Assembly (NCBI GenBank): GCA_016926805.1
Contig: JAFGNV010000017.1
Location: 1-64,000 of the forward strand
Source: Anaerolineae bacterium
GTDB lineage: Bacteria; Chloroflexota; Anaerolineae; 4572-78; J111
Length of the DNA stretch: 64,000 nt
Reading direction: 5' to 3'
Position numbers and translations under genes: made by a program. The notes under the pieces were generated by a model. It was given only the letters and a program-made list of their open reading frames with translations. It had not been told where the DNA came from and did no database searches. Below, one piece after another: positions 56,921 through 64,000 of the stretch. Position 1 is the stretch's first letter. The number at the start of each line of letters is the position of its first letter.

Positions 56921-58915
56921 GTGGCAAATGAGAGAATTCTGGTTGTTGATGATGAAAAAGGAGTGGTCAACTCCTGTGTTCGTATTTTGCAGCGACGAGG
57001 ATTTTCCGTAACCGGCAGAACCGATAGCGCCTCGGTGCCGGAATTACTCAAACAGGAAACATTTGACCTGCTACTGACCGATATCCGGATGCCCAAAGTA
57101 AGCGGGTTAGAGTTGCTCAAAATTGCCAAAGAGATCGATCCCCATCTAACCGTAGTTTTAATTACCGGCTACGGCACCATGGAAGACGCCATCAAAGCGA
57201 TCCATCTGGGCGCGCAGGGATTTCTCATGAAACCCTTTGAAACCGAGGATTTGGTGGCAACTATTCAAGACAGCCTGGCCCGTCGAACGCTCTTACGAGA
57301 CAGCCTGCGCCTGCAAACATTGTTACCCTTACTGGAAATCAACCAGATTCTACAGGTATCCGGCGGCGAAGCCTCGCTGACCCGCCGGGTATTGGAAATT
57401 GCCCGGCGAGAAACCGGAGCAGCTCGGCTCACCTGGCTGAGCCACCCGCACTCATCTCCGGCGTTTTCGGCAGAAAACACAACCACCATCAACGAGTTGA
57501 TGGAAATGGCCGTTGTACCCGCCAACGAGTTACAAGCTTCACGCCTGCCGCCGGAAGCCATTCAACAAGTGTTGGCCCGGGCTTTCCCAATCTGGGTCTT
57601 GGCAGATGGTTCTTTGATAGACAATATCGACGGTCAGGCCAACATTGTGGGAGCCTTACTCCCCATGGTGGTCAAGGGAGAAGTGGTGGGCGTTCTCACC
57701 GCCGAAATTGGGGCCGAAGGACGGGCCAGCCCGTTTGACCAGATCAGCCTGGATTTGTTATCGGTGTTGGCGGGGCAATTAGCCATTATTTTTGAAAACG
57801 TGCAGTTGTTTAACCAAACCAAAACTCTGCACGCTTTCAATGAAGACATCATTCAAAATATGACCAATGGTCTCATTGCGATTGATCAGGATTGCTGCAT
57901 TACGGCCTTAAATCCGGCAGCGGCCATGATGCTGGAATGTCAACCGGATAAAGTGCTGCGCCGGTCTCTGTCAAAGGCTATTGATAACGCCGACCAATTA
58001 TTCAACGTGCTGCGCCAAACCTTAACCACCGGTCAGGCCCAGACCCACCAGGAAATAACAATCCCGCGCAAAGAGGGCGGGCTATTGGCCATTTCAGTCA
58101 ACACGGCGTTGCTGGCTGCCAGTGACGAACATGGCAACGAACAACCGGCCGGCGCGGTGGGCGTGCTGGAGGATTTGAGTGAGCGGAAAGCTCTGGAAGC
58201 CGAACGGCGGCGGTTGGACAGGCTGGCGGCGCTGGGTCAAATGTCGGCGGTGGTGGCGCATGAAATCCGTAACCCCGTGGCCAGCATTGCCGCCGGGGTA
58301 GAGTATCTGGCCTCAAAAATGGATAAGAACTCGCCCGAGGCAGGTGGGGCAGCCATGATCCAGGACGAAATTCAACGCGTCAACCGTATTCTGGAAGACA
58401 TCCTGTTTGTGGCCCGTCCCTTCCAACTGAGCTTATCCCAGGAGAATCTGTCAGACATCATCGAGAGCGTACTTCAACGCTGCCAGCCCCATATTCAGGG
58501 AAGTCTGGTAACCGTGTCTACCTCTTTTGAACCCCAATTACCATCGTTCAAGGTTGACCGCCAACGCCTGGAACAGGTATTTACCAATCTTATTATCAAT
58601 GCCACCCAGGCGATGCGAAGCAGTGGTCAGAACGCCGAGACACGCCACCTCTCGGTGCAAACCAGCCTGAAGACCGGAGCGGAGGAAGTGGTTATCATTA
58701 TTGCGGACACGGGACCGGGAATTTCTGCCGAAACCCGTCAGAAAATATTTGAACCTTTCTTCACCACCAAAGCCAGAGGCACAGGCCTGGGGCTGACCGT
58801 GGCTCACCGGGTGATTGAGGAACACCAGGGCGCCATCGATATCGACAGCGAGGAAGGCCGGGGAACCCGTTTCATTATCACCCTGCCAATCCGGCGAGAG
58901 GAGGGAACATTGTGA
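56921..58915 (+). CDS. Receiver-GAF-PAS histidine kinase
   Basis: This 664-residue protein starts at GTG 56921. An N-terminal receiver (D54 in LLLTDIRMPKVSGL, lysine in FLMKPFETEDL) is followed by a GAF domain (about 135-300), a PAS domain (about 310-425; NMTNGLIAIDQDCCITALNP), HisKA with H447 in SAVVAHEIRNPVASIAAGVE, and an ATPase domain with ADTGPGISAETRQKIFEPFF and GTGLGLTVAHRVIEEH. It resembles NtrB-type kinases. The N-terminal receiver suggests that it takes phosphate or docking from the kinase before it. The stop overlaps the GTG of the OmpR-type regulator. Confidence 0.9.
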   Translation: MANERILVVDDEKGVVNSCVRILQRRGFSVTGRTDSASVPELLKQETFDLLLTDIRMPKVSGLELLKIAKEIDPHLTVVLITGYGTMEDAIKAIHLGAQGFLMKPFETEDLVATIQDSLARRTLLRDSLRLQTLLPLLEINQILQVSGGEASLTRRVLEIARRETGAARLTWLSHPHSSPAFSAENTTTINELMEMAVVPANELQASRLPPEAIQQVLARAFPIWVLADGSLIDNIDGQANIVGALLPMVVKGEVVGVLTAEIGAEGRASPFDQISLDLLSVLAGQLAIIFENVQLFNQTKTLHAFNEDIIQNMTNGLIAIDQDCCITALNPAAAMMLECQPDKVLRRSLSKAIDNADQLFNVLRQTLTTGQAQTHQEITIPRKEGGLLAISVNTALLAASDEHGNEQPAGAVGVLEDLSERKALEAERRRLDRLAALGQMSAVVAHEIRNPVASIAAGVEYLASKMDKNSPEAGGAAMIQDEIQRVNRILEDILFVARPFQLSLSQENLSDIIESVLQRCQPHIQGSLVTVSTSFEPQLPSFKVDRQRLEQVFTNLIINATQAMRSSGQNAETRHLSVQTSLKTGAEEVVIIIADTGPGISAETRQKIFEPFFTTKARGTGLGLTVAHRVIEEHQGAIDIDSEEGRGTRFIITLPIRREEGTL

Positions 58916-59622
58916 CCCATCACATTTTAGTTGTAGACGATGAAGATACCCTGCGCCACTTTCTGCGCCTTAATCTTCAGGATCAGGGCTATCGAGTTAG
59001 CGAGGCCGCCGACGGACAGATCGCCCTCCGCCTGATTGAAAAATACCAGTTTGATGTTGCTCTGGTTGATTTGCACCTGACGGATATGCATGGCCTCGAC
59101 ATCATGCGCCATTTGCGCCAGGTGTCTCCCAAAACCAGCGTAATTATTCTGACCGGCTACGCCACGCTGGACTCATCCATCGAAGCCTTGCGCCAGGGCG
59201 CCCACGATTACCTCATTAAACCCTGCCGCACCACTGAACTACTGGCCAGCGTGGCCGACGGCATTGCTCGCCAATCCGTCGAGCCGCCCACCCTGCACCG
59301 CGAAGAGGCGCAAAGTGTTTTAGAGATCAAAGACCTGAAACTGAACCTGGCCAGTCGTCAGGTGAGCCGTAACGGCGAGATTATCAACCTGACCCCCACC
59401 GAGTTTGACATTTTGGCCACGCTGATGGCCAACCCCGACACTGCAATTGACTCGATTACCCTCATCAAACAGGTGCGCGGTTACGAAGCCACCGAGGCCG
59501 ACGCTCGCGCCATTGCCCGGGTGCATGTTCACCGCCTGCGCCATAAGTTGGAAGTTGATCCGGCCAACCCCCGCTATATCACCACGGTGGCCGGAGGCCG
59601 ATATTTGATGATGACGGGATAG
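58912..59622 (+). CDS. OmpR/PhoB-type response regulator
   Basis: This 236-residue protein starts at GTG 58912 (overlap with the kinase stop). The receiver has ILVVDDEDTLRHFLRLNLQD, D53 in VALVDLHLTDMHGL, the switch in IILTGYA and lysine in YLIKPCR. The winged-helix output domain (about 140-235) has INLTPTEFDILATLMANPD and HVHRLRHKLEVDPANPRYI. It is the DNA-binding output of the kinase pair at 54129-58915. Its targets are unknown. Confidence 0.93.
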   Translation: MTHHILVVDDEDTLRHFLRLNLQDQGYRVSEAADGQIALRLIEKYQFDVALVDLHLTDMHGLDIMRHLRQVSPKTSVIILTGYATLDSSIEALRQGAHDYLIKPCRTTELLASVADGIARQSVEPPTLHREEAQSVLEIKDLKLNLASRQVSRNGEIINLTPTEFDILATLMANPDTAIDSITLIKQVRGYEATEADARAIARVHVHRLRHKLEVDPANPRYITTVAGGRYLMMTG

Positions 59623-59749
59623 TTAACCAGATTTCATCGCCCAAAAATCACATAACTGTAACCAACCTGTAACCACTGGTAAAGGCATTTTGTGTTATAT
59701 TAAAATCAGGGCCGGTAACCATATCTCGGCCTGCCCAAGGAGTGTGATA

Positions 59750-60205
59750 ATGCTAGACCAGTACCACCGGCCAAAGCGGGTTTTAATTGTTGACGACGAG
59801 TCGACCCTTCTATTTTTCCTCAAACAAGGGTTGCAGGAATCCGGCATCGAGTGTCTGGTTGACGACGCCGCCTCCGGCGAAGAAGCCTTGACCAAACTTA
59901 CCTACAACCGCTACGATGTACTGGTGACCGATTTGAAAATGCCTGGCATCAGTGGATTTACCTTGGTAGAAGTGGCTCGCTCCTTACACCCCAATATCAA
60001 CATTATTCTCATGACCGCTTTTGGCTCCCCGGAGGTACAGGATGAAGCCAAACGTCTCCATGTAGACGGCTATTTAACCAAACCTTTCCCCACTGCAAAA
60101 TTGCAGACCATTATCACCGATGTTCTGACTGCCAAAAATACCCTGGCAAGAGCCAAAGAACAGAAACTTGTAACCCAACAAAATCCAGATGAGCTTCAAT
60201 TGTAA
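59750..60205 (+). CDS. Single-domain response regulator
   Basis: This 151-residue protein starts at ATG 59750 behind AAGGAG. The receiver is intact: VLIVDDESTLLFFLKQG, D61 in DVLVTDLKMPGISGF, IILMTAFG and YLTKPFPTAKL. A C-terminal tail of about 25 residues is polar (ARAKEQKLVTQQNPDE). It has no output domain. It is one of three receiver-only genes in a row, typical of phosphorelay branches. Confidence 0.88.
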   Translation: MLDQYHRPKRVLIVDDESTLLFFLKQGLQESGIECLVDDAASGEEALTKLTYNRYDVLVTDLKMPGISGFTLVEVARSLHPNINIILMTAFGSPEVQDEAKRLHVDGYLTKPFPTAKLQTIITDVLTAKNTLARAKEQKLVTQQNPDELQL

Positions 60206-60238
60206 AAAAACCTTTTGTGAAGAGGAGATTGCTCCATA

Positions 60239-60616
60239 ATGAGCAAAGCGAGAGTCCTATACATAGAAGACAATCCCGATAACATGATCCTGGTCAAACG
60301 AGTCCTGGAAATTGAAGGATACGAGGTGATTCAAGCCGCAAACGGCACCGAAGGTCTGGCCAAAGCCTTCCAAAACCTCCCCGACATTATTATTACCGAC
60401 ATCAACCTGCCAGACATCGATGGCTATGAAATTACCAATAGCCTCAAAAAACAGGCAGCTACTGCCCATATTCCCGTTGTCGCCATGACGGCGAATGTAA
60501 TGCAGAAAGACCGCGACAACGTTTTTGGCGCAGGTTGTGATGGCTATATCTCCAAACCTATTGACGTTGATGAACTTCCAGACCAAATAGAAAGCTTTTT
60601 GAAAGGTGCATCATGA
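60239..60616 (+). CDS. Single-domain response regulator (DivK-like)
   Basis: This 125-residue receiver has VLYIEDNPDNMILVKRVLE, D54 in DIIITDINLPDIDGYE, VVAMTANVMQKDR and YISKPIDVDELP. The pattern EDNPDN and TANVM...GCDGYISKPI is that of DivK-type or hybrid-kinase-terminal receivers. The stop overlaps the next gene by four bases. Confidence 0.9.
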   Translation: MSKARVLYIEDNPDNMILVKRVLEIEGYEVIQAANGTEGLAKAFQNLPDIIITDINLPDIDGYEITNSLKKQAATAHIPVVAMTANVMQKDRDNVFGAGCDGYISKPIDVDELPDQIESFLKGAS

Positions 60617-61059
60617 TGACAGATGTAATGACCCAAACGAAGAAGAAGCAGATCGACCCCAAAGATGCCTATGTATTGGTGGTAGAAGACAATCTACAAA
60701 ACCTGGTTCTCATCGCTCGCCTGCTGGCTTTTATTGGCGTGCGCCGCTATGAGTGGAAAGCCTCCGGCTGGCAGGTGTTAGAGTTTGCCGACACCATGCC
60801 TCAGGTCGACCTGGTGCTGATGGACCTGCACTTGCCTTACCAAGACGGTTACGAAGCTCTGACCAAACTCCGCAGCGACCCCCGCTTTACCGATACGCGC
60901 ATTGTAGCTGTCACTGCCGACTCCAATCCAGCCAGTATGGACAAGGCCAAAAAAGCCGGATTTGATGGATTTTTGGGCAAGCCCATTGATCCTGACAAAT
61001 TCCCTGATCAAATCATCGAAATCTTGCAGGGAAATAATGTCTGGGACCTGGGATATTAG
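60613..61059 (+). CDS. Single-domain response regulator
   Basis: This 148-residue protein has a short charged N terminus, then a receiver with YVLVVEDNLQNLVLIARLL, D71 in DLVLMDLHLPYQDGYE, IVAVTADSNPASMDKA and FLGKPIDPDKFPDQIIEIL. It overlaps the previous receiver gene by four bases and shares its C-terminal pattern, so the two probably arose by duplication and act in the same relay. Confidence 0.9.
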   Translation: MMTDVMTQTKKKQIDPKDAYVLVVEDNLQNLVLIARLLAFIGVRRYEWKASGWQVLEFADTMPQVDLVLMDLHLPYQDGYEALTKLRSDPRFTDTRIVAVTADSNPASMDKAKKAGFDGFLGKPIDPDKFPDQIIEILQGNNVWDLGY

Positions 61060-61084
61060 GCCAGGCAATAATTCCCCGCTAACC

Positions 61085-61152
61085 ACGAGGTGTAGGGCAG
61101 ACCGGCAGGGCAGTCTGTTGGCAGACAAACTACCCCATCGTCGACACCTCGT
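61085..61152. repeat. Structured intergenic element with 9-bp inverted ends
   Basis: ACGAGGTGT (61085-61093) is the exact reverse complement of 61144-61152. The interior holds repeats of GGCAG and CAGAC/GTCTG (AGACCGGCAGGGCAGTCTG) that can pair among themselves, so the RNA could form a branched structure. It lies in the 140-base gap before the GAF protein and may be a terminator-like or regulatory leader structure. Confidence 0.4.
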
Positions 61153-61199
61153 ATTGTGCAGGTTAAAAAATTAAGCTGGTCAATTTAGAATTGAGAAAT

Positions 61200-64000
61200 A
61201 TGATGAGTAGACAGCCGCACCAGTCAGTCGACCAATTGCAAGCACATGTTGCCGATTTAGAGCAGACTTTGGCTGAAACCAACCGCCAGAGTCAGCGTTT
61301 GGCTAAACATCTGGAAACCAGCGCGCAAATCAGCAAAGCTATTGCCTCCACCCTAGATATTGAAATCCTCAACCGACAAATTGTAGACATTATCAAAGAG
61401 GATTTTGGATTTTATCAGGTAGCCATCTATTTAATTGACAACTCGGCGCAATGGGCAGTACTGCAAGCGGCCGCCGGCAAAAGAGCGCGGGCTATGCAAC
61501 GCGAAGGTTATCGCCTGCCGGTTGACGATCAGTCGATTGTGGGTTGGATCAGCAAAACCCGCCAATCTTGCTTTTACTATTTTCACACCCAAAAAAGCGG
61601 CAATGGGCAGGATAGCAGTTACCATCATACCCCACCGCCGCCCCTGGCCGGACGCCATTTGGAAATGGCGCTGCCCCTCATCGCCAAAGATCGTTTGGTG
61701 GGCACTCTGCACGTCCAAAGCACCAAAGGCGCTACCTTTGCGCCGGATGATGTAACCGGCCTGCAAAACCTGGCCGATCAGATCGCCTCGGCCATTGACA
61801 AAGGACAACTCTACGCCGAAACGGTCACCGAGCGAGACAAGAACAGTTTGCTTTACGAGATTAGTAACGCGCTGAGCAAAGCCATTGACTTTGACGCCAT
61901 CACCACTACCGCCGTGAGCTTTGCCGATCGCCTGGGAGCTACATCCGGCGAAATTCACCTGTTAGCCGATACCGGCGAAGTTTACTTTAAAAGCACTTAC
62001 CCCGAACGGAACGACCTTTCGGATCCGGAACGACAAACCGTGGTTCGTGAAATTCTGGCCCAGGGTCTAGAAGCCTGGGTGCTAAAAAACGATAAATCGG
62101 CCCTTATTTCCGACACCCATACCGACGATCGCTGGCTCCAAATTGAATATCCCGACCAGATCGTTTCCGTTCGGTCGATTATCTGCTCGCCCATTCGCGT
62201 TGGCCGCGACCAACTCCGGGGGGCTATCTCCTTTGTTCACCCCGAACCCAACCATTTTAACGAACAAGACTTGACCCGCCTGGGTACCCTGGCCTCGCAA
62301 ATAGCCGTGGCACTGGAAAACGCCATGCTGGTGAATGACATTCAACACAGCTTGCAAGAAACTCACCTGATGCTCGACATCAGCCGCCAGCTTGCCGCCG
62401 CCATGAATATCAACGATGTTTACGCGGCCCTGGTCAAGAGCATTATGGCGGCGGGGGTAGAGCGCTGCGCCCTCTATATGTGCGATGAGCTTGATACAAA
62501 TGCAACCAAGCCCACCGAGATTGTATTTGTGAATGACACAGACACCGCTAACGGCGACGAGAGCATCGGCCGCCGCTTTTCCTTGTCCGATTACCCCACT
62601 CTTGAAGAAATCACCAAAACTCAAGAGACACTGGTGATTGACAACGTTGCTACCGACAAGCGTTTGAAGAAAAAAGAGCGAGAATTTTTATCGGAGTTTG
62701 GCGCGCAGAGCATGGCAATCAACCCTCTGGTTGCGCGGGGTCGGGTGATTGGTTTCATCTCTATCGAACATCGCACGCCCTACAACTTTAACGAGCGCGA
62801 ACTGGCCATGTATCGCACTCTGTGCAACCAAACCACCATTGCTATTGAAAACGCACGCCAGATTCAGCGTTCTGAAACAGCCCTGGCGGAAACTCAGCTT
62901 CTCTATCGGGCCGGACGGGTCCTGGCTGGGGCAACCAATATTCAGGAGGTGCTAGAAGAGTCACTGGTTGAATTCCTTTACAGCCTCGGCCTGGACCAGG
63001 GCGGCATTACCTTGCTTACCCCCGACAAAAAATTCGGCCAGTTGATGGTGTATGTGCAAAATAGTCAGGTGCAGGATATTGAGGGGCTACGCTTCCCCAT
63101 TGCCGAAGGCGTCGTCTATCAGGAACTCCTGCTCTCCGGCCAGCCGTTTACCAGTTACGATGTGGCCAACGATCCCCGCATGCGAGACTTTCGCAGTTTC
63201 AACCCGGCGACAAAACCCAAAAGCCTGCTTGAAGCGCCGTTGATCATTCAGGGTGAAACCGTCGGCTGGATTGGGGCCGATTCGGTTAAAGAACTCCGGG
63301 AATTTTCGCAACGCGAGATTGACCTGGCCCGTGCTATGGCCGACCAGATTGCCATTACCATTCAGAACCGCCGTCTGCTTCAGGAAACCGAACGTCGCGC
63401 CGAACAGCTCAAGGCGGTAGCCGAGGTGGGCGAGTCGGTTTCCGGGATGATCGATCTGAACGAAATCTTGAAAGGTACCGTTGATCTGATTCGAGACCGG
63501 TTTGGCTTTTATCACGTTTCCATCTTCCTGCTCAACGAGGCCGGCGATTGGGCCGTGGTGCGAGCCTCAACGGGTGAAGTCGGCAAGATTATGGTTGAGC
63601 GCCCTCACCAGTTGCAGGTGGGTGGTAAATCAATTGTGGGCTATGTTACTGGCAGAGCCAAACCGCGGATTGCTCTCGACGTGGGTGAGGATGCAGTCCA
63701 CTTTAACAACCCACTGCTGCCCAATACGCGCTCGGAAATGGCGCTGCCCCTGATTTCTCGGGGCACGGTGATGGGCGCGCTCGATGTGCAAAGTGAGGCA
63801 GCCAACGCTTTCACCAACGAGGACATCGAAATTTTACAGATTATGGCCGATCAGGTGACCGCCGCCATCCAGAATGCCCAACTCTTTGAGCAAACACAAC
63901 GCCGTTTGCTGGAACAGGCCACCCTTTATGGCATCGGCACCAAATTGGGAGCCACACTCGATCTACAGGAAGCCACCGACAATCTGGTGGAAGAAACCGC
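61200..64000 (+). CDS. Large multi-GAF protein, C-terminal part outside the window
   Basis: The frame is open from ATG 61200 (or 61203) to the window edge, at least 933 residues, with no stop. A coiled coil (about 10-40) precedes GAF domains at about 45-205, 215-380, 385-565, 570-735 and 740-900, then the start of another repeat (LYGIGTKLGATLDLQEATDN). Each unit has the pattern LG.LHVQS/IGFISIEH/MGALDVQS followed by QIA.AIENA. No membrane helix is visible. A kinase, cyclase, phosphatase or second-messenger domain may follow beyond the edge. It lies downstream of three receiver-only genes, possible partners in a relay. Confidence 0.85.
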   Translation, partial: MMSRQPHQSVDQLQAHVADLEQTLAETNRQSQRLAKHLETSAQISKAIASTLDIEILNRQIVDIIKEDFGFYQVAIYLIDNSAQWAVLQAAAGKRARAMQREGYRLPVDDQSIVGWISKTRQSCFYYFHTQKSGNGQDSSYHHTPPPPLAGRHLEMALPLIAKDRLVGTLHVQSTKGATFAPDDVTGLQNLADQIASAIDKGQLYAETVTERDKNSLLYEISNALSKAIDFDAITTTAVSFADRLGATSGEIHLLADTGEVYFKSTYPERNDLSDPERQTVVREILAQGLEAWVLKNDKSALISDTHTDDRWLQIEYPDQIVSVRSIICSPIRVGRDQLRGAISFVHPEPNHFNEQDLTRLGTLASQIAVALENAMLVNDIQHSLQETHLMLDISRQLAAAMNINDVYAALVKSIMAAGVERCALYMCDELDTNATKPTEIVFVNDTDTANGDESIGRRFSLSDYPTLEEITKTQETLVIDNVATDKRLKKKEREFLSEFGAQSMAINPLVARGRVIGFISIEHRTPYNFNERELAMYRTLCNQTTIAIENARQIQRSETALAETQLLYRAGRVLAGATNIQEVLEESLVEFLYSLGLDQGGITLLTPDKKFGQLMVYVQNSQVQDIEGLRFPIAEGVVYQELLLSGQPFTSYDVANDPRMRDFRSFNPATKPKSLLEAPLIIQGETVGWIGADSVKELREFSQREIDLARAMADQIAITIQNRRLLQETERRAEQLKAVAEVGESVSGMIDLNEILKGTVDLIRDRFGFYHVSIFLLNEAGDWAVVRASTGEVGKIMVERPHQLQVGGKSIVGYVTGRAKPRIALDVGEDAVHFNNPLLPNTRSEMALPLISRGTVMGALDVQSEAANAFTNEDIEILQIMADQVTAAIQNAQLFEQTQRRLLEQATLYGIGTKLGATLDLQEATDNLVEET

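Overview
The window reads as a chromosomal segment of a Chloroflexota bacterium, most likely from the Anaerolineae and their relatives. This assignment is an inference from gene content: paired GT39-type membrane glycosyltransferases with C-terminal beta-sandwich domains, several exported proteins with long Thr-Pro linkers, a DUF5107 protein, a Rex/RsfS/YraN housekeeping set, and a very large stock of multi-GAF and PAS sensor kinases. Gene density is high, many neighbours overlap by 1-20 bp, and I see no rRNA, tRNA, CRISPR array, insertion sequence or phage module.

Layout. 1-354: the start of an aldo/keto reductase on the minus strand, broken by frameshifts and cut by the window edge. 0.7-2.0 kb: an exported LysM plus beta-propeller protein. 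2.2-12.3 kb: a cell-envelope block with two overlapping polytopic glycosyltransferases, an S41 peptidase with an unusual active site, a DegT-type sugar aminotransferase, a methyltransferase and a YbhN/LPG-synthase-like membrane protein. 12.4-14.8 kb: a lipoprotein and a receiver-domain protein on the minus strand. 15.1-22.2 kb: a complete F1Fo ATP synthase operon (AtpZ/AtpI-like gene, then a, c, b, delta, alpha, gamma, beta, epsilon) with a clear promoter, an intrinsic terminator and a palindromic repeat between atpH and atpA. 22.3-33.2 kb: mreB, rex, two paralogous anchored proteins, rsfS, an Amt-fold protein lacking both pore histidines, a thpR/macrodomain pair, yraN, a response regulator, a DUF5107 surface protein and a DUF493 protein.

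33.4-64.0 kb is almost entirely signal transduction. A hybrid kinase and a NarL-type two-component pair lead into a chemosensory locus holding three methyl-accepting proteins without extracytoplasmic sensor domains, CheW, CheA, a CheC-like protein, CheY, CheB and CheR. Before and among these lie single-domain pieces of a histidine kinase encoded as separate genes: a degenerate receiver, a stand-alone dimerisation/phosphoacceptor (DHp) protein, two RsbT/RsbW-like ATPase proteins, a receiver, and a second, broken DHp gene. The end of the window holds two GAF-rich kinases, an OmpR-type regulator, three single-receiver proteins and the start of a protein with at least five GAF domains that runs off the edge.

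The most unusual points are the split-kinase parts embedded in the chemosensory locus, the histidine-less Amt-like protein, and the overlapping thpR-macrodomain pair, which fits a recycling route for ADP-ribose 1'',2''-cyclic phosphate. Family assignments come from motifs read by eye; no database search was possible.
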